This document shows, in pieces, positions 60,712-64,000 of a DNA stretch of 64,000 bases; the first letter of the stretch is position 1, and the number at the start of each line of letters is the position of its first letter. Position numbers and translations under genes: made by a program. Source of the stretch: Xanthomonas sp. DAR 80977 (GTDB lineage Bacteria > Pseudomonadota > Gammaproteobacteria > Xanthomonadales > Xanthomonadaceae); contig NZ_CP162487.1 of the NCBI RefSeq assembly GCF_041240605.1, positions 5,339,001 through 5,403,000 on the forward strand. Direction: 5' to 3'. The notes beneath the pieces were generated by a model, which was not told where the DNA came from, did not search any database, and saw only the letters and a list, made by a program, of their open reading frames with translations.

Positions 60712-61749
60712 ATGCGCTTTCCGACCCGCGTCCTGCTTGCCGCCGCCGTGCTGGCATTGCTCGCCTGCTGTGCGAAGCGCCAGGCGCCCGCGCCGCGCTT
60801 CCCCGTGATCGGTCATGTCACCGCGTTCGACCCCGCGTTCAGCGACACGGTGGCGACGGACGCGCGCATCGAACGCATCGCCGAGGGCTTCACCTGGTCC
60901 GAAGGCCCGACCTGGGTGCGCGACGGCGGCTACCTGCTGTTCAACGACGTGCCGGAGAACACCATGTACCGCTGGTCGGAACGCGACGGCCTGTCGGTGT
61001 TCCTCAAGCCGTCCGGCTACGCCGGCCCGCCGCTGGACGCCTTGCGCGAGGCCGGCGCCAACGGCATGCACGCCGAACCGTCCGGCAGCGTGCTGCTCGC
61101 CGATTCGGGCACCCGCGCCGTCGCCCGGCTCGATCCGGCCACGCGGCGCAAGACCCTTCTGGCCAGCGCCTACGACGGCCACCGCCTCAATAGCCCCAAC
61201 GACCTGGTGCGGCGCAGCGACGGCGTGGTGTTCTTCACCGACCCGCCCTACGGCCTGAAGGACGGCGACACCTCCCCGGTCAAGGAACTGCGCTACAACG
61301 GCGTGTACCGGCTGGACCCCGACGGCAGCGTGCACCTGCTCGACGACAGCCTGAGCCTGCCCAACGGCATCGCCCTGTCGCCCGACGAACGCACCCTGTA
61401 CGTGGCCAACTCCGACCCGGCGCGGCCGATATGGACCGCCTACACGCTGGACGCGCGCGGCGAAGTCACCGGCAAGCGCGTCTTCGCCGATGCCTCCGAC
61501 ATCGTCGGCGACGCCAACCCCGGCCTGCCGGACGGCATCGCCGTGGCCAGCGACGGCCGCCTGTTCGCCACCGGCCCCGGCGGCGTACTGGTGTTCGCGC
61601 CCGACGGCCGCCGCCTGGGCCGCATCGAAACCGGCGGCCCCGTCGCCAACTGCGCCTTCGGCGACGACGGCCGCACCCTGTACATGACCTCGCACAAGAT
61701 CCTGGCGCGGGTGCGGGTGAAGGCGACGGGGCTCGGTTTTGCGCCGTAG
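60712..61749 (+). CDS. SMP-30/gluconolactonase-family lipoprotein
   Basis: A 345-residue six-bladed beta-propeller with a lipobox-like signal (AVLALLACC). Motifs: IAEGFTWSEGPTWVRDGGYLLFNDVPENTMYRW (metal Glu), GANGMHAEPSGSVLLADSG, RLNSPNDLVRRSDGVVFFTDPPYGL, SLPNGIALSPDERTLYVANS and GLPDGIAVASDGRLFATGPGG. It is probably a periplasmic sugar-lactone hydrolase. A link to cellobionolactone or uronolactone breakdown is possible given the loci here, but distance argues against co-regulation. ATG 60712 is preceded by AGGAA. Confidence 0.88.
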   Translation: MRFPTRVLLAAAVLALLACCAKRQAPAPRFPVIGHVTAFDPAFSDTVATDARIERIAEGFTWSEGPTWVRDGGYLLFNDVPENTMYRWSERDGLSVFLKPSGYAGPPLDALREAGANGMHAEPSGSVLLADSGTRAVARLDPATRRKTLLASAYDGHRLNSPNDLVRRSDGVVFFTDPPYGLKDGDTSPVKELRYNGVYRLDPDGSVHLLDDSLSLPNGIALSPDERTLYVANSDPARPIWTAYTLDARGEVTGKRVFADASDIVGDANPGLPDGIAVASDGRLFATGPGGVLVFAPDGRRLGRIETGGPVANCAFGDDGRTLYMTSHKILARVRVKATGLGFAP

Positions 61750-61813
61750 CTGACCGACGGGGTCCGCCCATCCATTCAAGCCGCCTCGGGCGGCCAATGC
61801 GGACATTGGGTCT

Positions 61814-62302
61814 ATGGAAATCATGCGATTCGCGGATGCAGTAGAGCTGGATGAACCCGCATATGCGGTCTTCAAGGCTGCGCTAGACGTAGTCTTCGAC
61901 AAGGGCGACGGCGTTACCGAGCATATCGATCGCCTCTCTCCTGACGCGCGGCTTGTCTACTTGCTGTGGTGCTTCGACGGAGAGATCCACAATGGTGGCT
62001 TCGACCAACTTTTCACGAACTCGCTGGGCAACCATTGCCTCGAGATCCTCGGCCACTTGCAGACCATCGGCGCGGGCAAGTCCCACGACCTTCTGTCCAA
62101 TGCAGTTTCGTGGTTTCCGAACGCATTGCCATCCAACGACCGCCGGGTCAGGTGGTCGCAACACCAAGCCTTCTCTGACACACCTGAGTACGAGGCGGAG
62201 ATGGACAGGCTGGATGCCGAGTTCTACAAGTACGAGGACAATCTGGGTTCACTGCTGAACTCGTATGTGGCCGAGCACCCGAATGCGTCGATCAGGGCTT
62301 GA
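61814..62302 (+). CDS. DMP19-family (DUF4375) DNA-mimic-like protein
   Basis: A 162-residue, strongly acidic cytoplasmic protein. DUF4375 signature LVYLLWCFDGEIHNGGFDQLFTNSLGNH followed by helices and an acidic C-terminus (YEAEMDRLDAEFYKYEDNL). The Neisseria homologue DMP19 mimics DNA to block a repressor. Acidic composition fits, but the partner here is unknown. Start ATG 61814. Composition is somewhat less G+C-rich than the flanks. Confidence 0.8.
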   Translation: MEIMRFADAVELDEPAYAVFKAALDVVFDKGDGVTEHIDRLSPDARLVYLLWCFDGEIHNGGFDQLFTNSLGNHCLEILGHLQTIGAGKSHDLLSNAVSWFPNALPSNDRRVRWSQHQAFSDTPEYEAEMDRLDAEFYKYEDNLGSLLNSYVAEHPNASIRA

Positions 62303-62337
62303 TCCGCTCCAACGTTCTGCCTCTTAGGAGGCATTCC

Positions 62338-62480
62338 ATGGCTCGCCTTGGTGCCCATTTCGTCCTGTCGGACGAAGATGTTGCCGTTCTTCTATCTGAG
62401 CAACGTAACGAAGAACGTCTGGCCGTCGTTCAAGAGGAAATCAAGGGCGCTACTTCGAGCGGCCCAGAACCTACATTCCC
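62338..62480 (+). pseudogene. 5' remnant of a DUF1877-like gene
   Basis: A strong ribosome site (AGGAGG) precedes ATG 62338, and the first 35 residues (MARLGAHFVLSDEDVAVL to VVQEEIKG) resemble the start of DUF1877/YfbM proteins. After EEIKG the expected RYF and AAQNLHS pieces occur in other frames, so at least two frameshifts are present. Sequence then passes into a degraded intergenic element. The rest of 62480-62840 holds no gene. Confidence 0.45.
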
Positions 62481-62650
62481 TTCTCCCACCGGGACCATGG
62501 CCCCCTTTTCGGGGGGAAGTTGGTGCGCAGCGGCGGATGAGGGTACGTCCGGCCTAGGCATTTGCACGGCGCCCCAGGCGGCTTCTTTCACGGCCGGCGT
62601 TCGCAGTGGATGCTCTTCAATCCAACGATTTCCGCCGCCGTAATGTCTGC

Positions 62651-62687
62651 CGCTTCGTTTGTCGCGGCTGAAGCCGCTCCTACAGGA
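62651..62687. repeat. Single REP-like half
   Basis: The sequence around GTCGCGGCTGAAGCCGCTCC matches the right half of the 113-bp array unit, including CTCCTACA. Only one arm is present. Confidence 0.7.
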
Positions 62688-62843
62688 AGAACTCGAACCG
62701 ACTTGAATTTACCGAACGTCTACCTGCTTGGAGGAGTGAGAGATAGCGTTGTTGCGAAAGGCCTGCTGATTTGCATTGAACTTTTCAGCCATGCGCCATA
62801 GGCTCCAGATCTAAGTGGACAGGGAGCTCCCGGTCGGCGTCAT

Positions 62844-62870
62844 AGCCTCGGTGCGATCACCGGGGCTTTT
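62844..62870 (+). terminator. Rho-independent terminator
   Basis: AGCCTCGGTG and CACCGGGGCT pair (one G-T) around a CGAT loop and are followed by TTTT on the plus strand. Confidence 0.6.
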
Positions 62871-62882
62871 CGCTTTCTGGCG

Positions 62883-62910
62883 GACGGAGGCTTTGGCCAA
62901 AGCCTCCGTC
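62883..62910 (-). terminator. 28-bp perfect palindrome after the aldo/keto reductase
   Basis: GACGGAGGCTTTGG is followed immediately by its reverse complement. It lies 12 bases beyond the reductase stop and would form a long stem in that transcript. There is no T-run, so the terminator role is likely but not certain. Confidence 0.5.
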
Positions 62911-62921
62911 AAACGCCACCT

Positions 62922-63794
62922 TCAGCCGTCTTGCCCGATACGATCCAACGCAGCCAACACATCCGCCGACAACGACAGCTCGGCCGCCGCCAGGTTCTCC
63001 CGCAGATGCGCGACCGACGAGGTCCCCGGGATCAGCAGGATGTTCGGCGCACGCGCCAGCAGCCAGGCCAGCGCCACCTGCATCGGCGTCGCGCCAAGCT
63101 CCTGCGCGATCGACGAGAGCGAGTCGGACTGCAACGGAGAGAAGCCGCCGAGCGGGAAGAACGGCACGTAGGCGATGCCATCGCGGCCGAGCGCGTCGAT
63201 CAGCGCATCGTCGTCGCGGTGCGCCAGGTTGTAGTGGTTCTGCACGCAGACCAGCTTGGCGATGCCCCGCGCTTCCTGCACCTGCGCGGCCGTGGCGTTG
63301 CTGATGCCCAGATGGCGGATCAGCCCGCGTTGCTGCAGTTCCGCCAGCGCGCCGAACTGCGCCTCGATCGAGCCTTCGCTGGGCTTGTACGGATCGAGCA
63401 TCACCCGCAGGTTGACCACGTCCAGGACCTCCAGGCCAAGGTTGCGCAGATTGTCGTGCACCGCCTGGGTCAGCTCGGCCGGGCGCTGCGCCGGCAGCCA
63501 GGACGCGTCGTCGCCGCGCACGGCGCCGACCTTGGTCACGATCGTCAGCTGCTGCGGATACGGATGCAGCGCCTCGCGGATCAGCTGGTTGGTGATGTGC
63601 GGCCCGTAGAAGTCGCTGGTGTCGATGTGGTCCACGCCCGCGGCCACCGCCTCGCGCAGCACCGCCAACGCCGCGGCGCGGTCCTTGGGCGGCCCGAACA
63701 CGCCAGGCCCGGCCAGCTGCATCGCGCCGTAGCCGATGCGGGTCACGCGACGGTCGCCGAGGGAAAAGGTGCCAGCTGTCGAAAGCTTGCTCAT
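62922..63794 (-). CDS. Aldo/keto reductase
   Basis: A 290-residue NADPH-dependent TIM-barrel oxidoreductase. Motifs: VTRIGYGAMQLAGPG, the catalytic DHIDTSDFYGPHITNQL (Asp and Tyr), TIVTKVG (Lys), HLGISNATAAQVQEA, VCVQNHYNLAHR and LLIPGTSSVAHLRENLAA for cofactor binding. ATG 63794 with GGAGGCAG upstream; a longer frame exists but lacks a ribosome site. It is divergent from a LysR gene that probably controls it. The physiological carbonyl substrate is unknown. Confidence 0.93.
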   Translation of the reverse strand: MSKLSTAGTFSLGDRRVTRIGYGAMQLAGPGVFGPPKDRAAALAVLREAVAAGVDHIDTSDFYGPHITNQLIREALHPYPQQLTIVTKVGAVRGDDASWLPAQRPAELTQAVHDNLRNLGLEVLDVVNLRVMLDPYKPSEGSIEAQFGALAELQQRGLIRHLGISNATAAQVQEARGIAKLVCVQNHYNLAHRDDDALIDALGRDGIAYVPFFPLGGFSPLQSDSLSSIAQELGATPMQVALAWLLARAPNILLIPGTSSVAHLRENLAAAELSLSADVLAALDRIGQDG

Positions 63795-63905
63795 GACTGC
63801 CTCCAGAAAGGGGGGCCGAAGCCCAGGTGAGGCCTGCACTGTAGGCGGCGCGCCGATGCGCGATAATCCGGTCGAATCGGCACGGGCTGTGCGGGATCTC
63901 GAACA

Positions 63906-64000
63906 ATGACCATGGACCTGCAGGACCTCTTCGCCTTCCTGGCGGTGCTGCGCGGCGGCGGCTTCCGCGAAGGCGCGCGGCTCAGCGGCAGCTCCGCCTC
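63906..64000 (+). CDS. LysR-family regulator (partial, cut by window end)
   Basis: Only about 31 residues are visible (MTMDLQDLFAFLAVLRGGGF, then REGARLSGSS). They match the first helix and the start of the winged HTH of LysR proteins. It lies divergent from the aldo/keto reductase with 111 bases between, the standard layout for a LysR regulator and its target. ATG 63906 or 63912. Confidence 0.8.
   Translation, partial: MTMDLQDLFAFLAVLRGGGFREGARLSGSSA

Overview
The window looks like a chromosomal segment of a Xanthomonas-type gammaproteobacterium (Xanthomonadaceae). The evidence is the very high G+C coding sequence, a two-GH10 xylan locus with a TonB-dependent receptor and xyl-box-like operators, an XVIPCD-type type IV secretion effector, REP/REPIN-like intergenic palindromes, and many ATGA/GTGA stop-start overlaps. 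No rRNA, tRNA, CRISPR array or replication origin was seen.

Layout. 1-3.0 kb: a probable cellobionate-use cluster (GH94 phosphorylase cut by the window edge, GPH-family importer, divergent gluconokinase). 3.1-4.75 kb: a 113-bp REPIN-like tandem array split by an IS110-family element. The leader of that element can be folded into a two-loop bridge RNA whose guides match the interrupted repeat and the element's own ends. 4.8-7.8 kb: 3-methyladenine glycosylase and an S46 dipeptidyl-peptidase. 8.2-17.2 kb: an A+T-richer island. It holds an orphan Rhs/YD N-terminal protein, RAYT transposase relics, and a leftward operon in which an Rhs protein appears split into three separately secreted polypeptides (N-terminal part, YD repeats, core plus toxin), with small secreted proteins between them and a coupled candidate immunity gene at the end. 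17.5-28.6 kb: mostly housekeeping genes (tamAB, GNAT, DinB, YceH, a PL5-like lyase, an acid phosphatase lipoprotein, pyrF) and a possible small RNA. 28.8-37.9 kb: a carbohydrate-scavenging operon (discoidin-domain hydrolase, LacI repressor, Oar-like TonB receptor, tryptophan-halogenase-like flavoprotein) with a canonical LacI-type operator upstream. 38.1-42.7 kb: a lipoprotein, plsB, a REPIN, DUF488 and DUF465 genes.

42.9-57.0 kb is the xylan/glucuronate locus. Leftward genes are a XytA-like receptor, a GPH transporter and GH43. Rightward genes are an ExuT-like transporter, GH10, uxaC, GH2 and GH10. The two arms diverge from a region with two xyl-box-like sites. The genes fit a scheme of outer xylan cleavage, TonB-dependent uptake, periplasmic trimming, and import of xylosides and glucuronate. 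57.1-64 kb: a serine hydrolase, an X-Tfe/X-Tfi type IV effector (HExxH metalloprotease plus XVIPCD) with a lipoprotein immunity candidate, an SMP-30 lipoprotein, a DMP19-like gene, a broken small gene, an aldo/keto reductase and the start of a LysR regulator.

The most notable items are the readable bridge-RNA targeting of REP repeats, the split secreted Rhs operon, and the T4SS effector-immunity pair.
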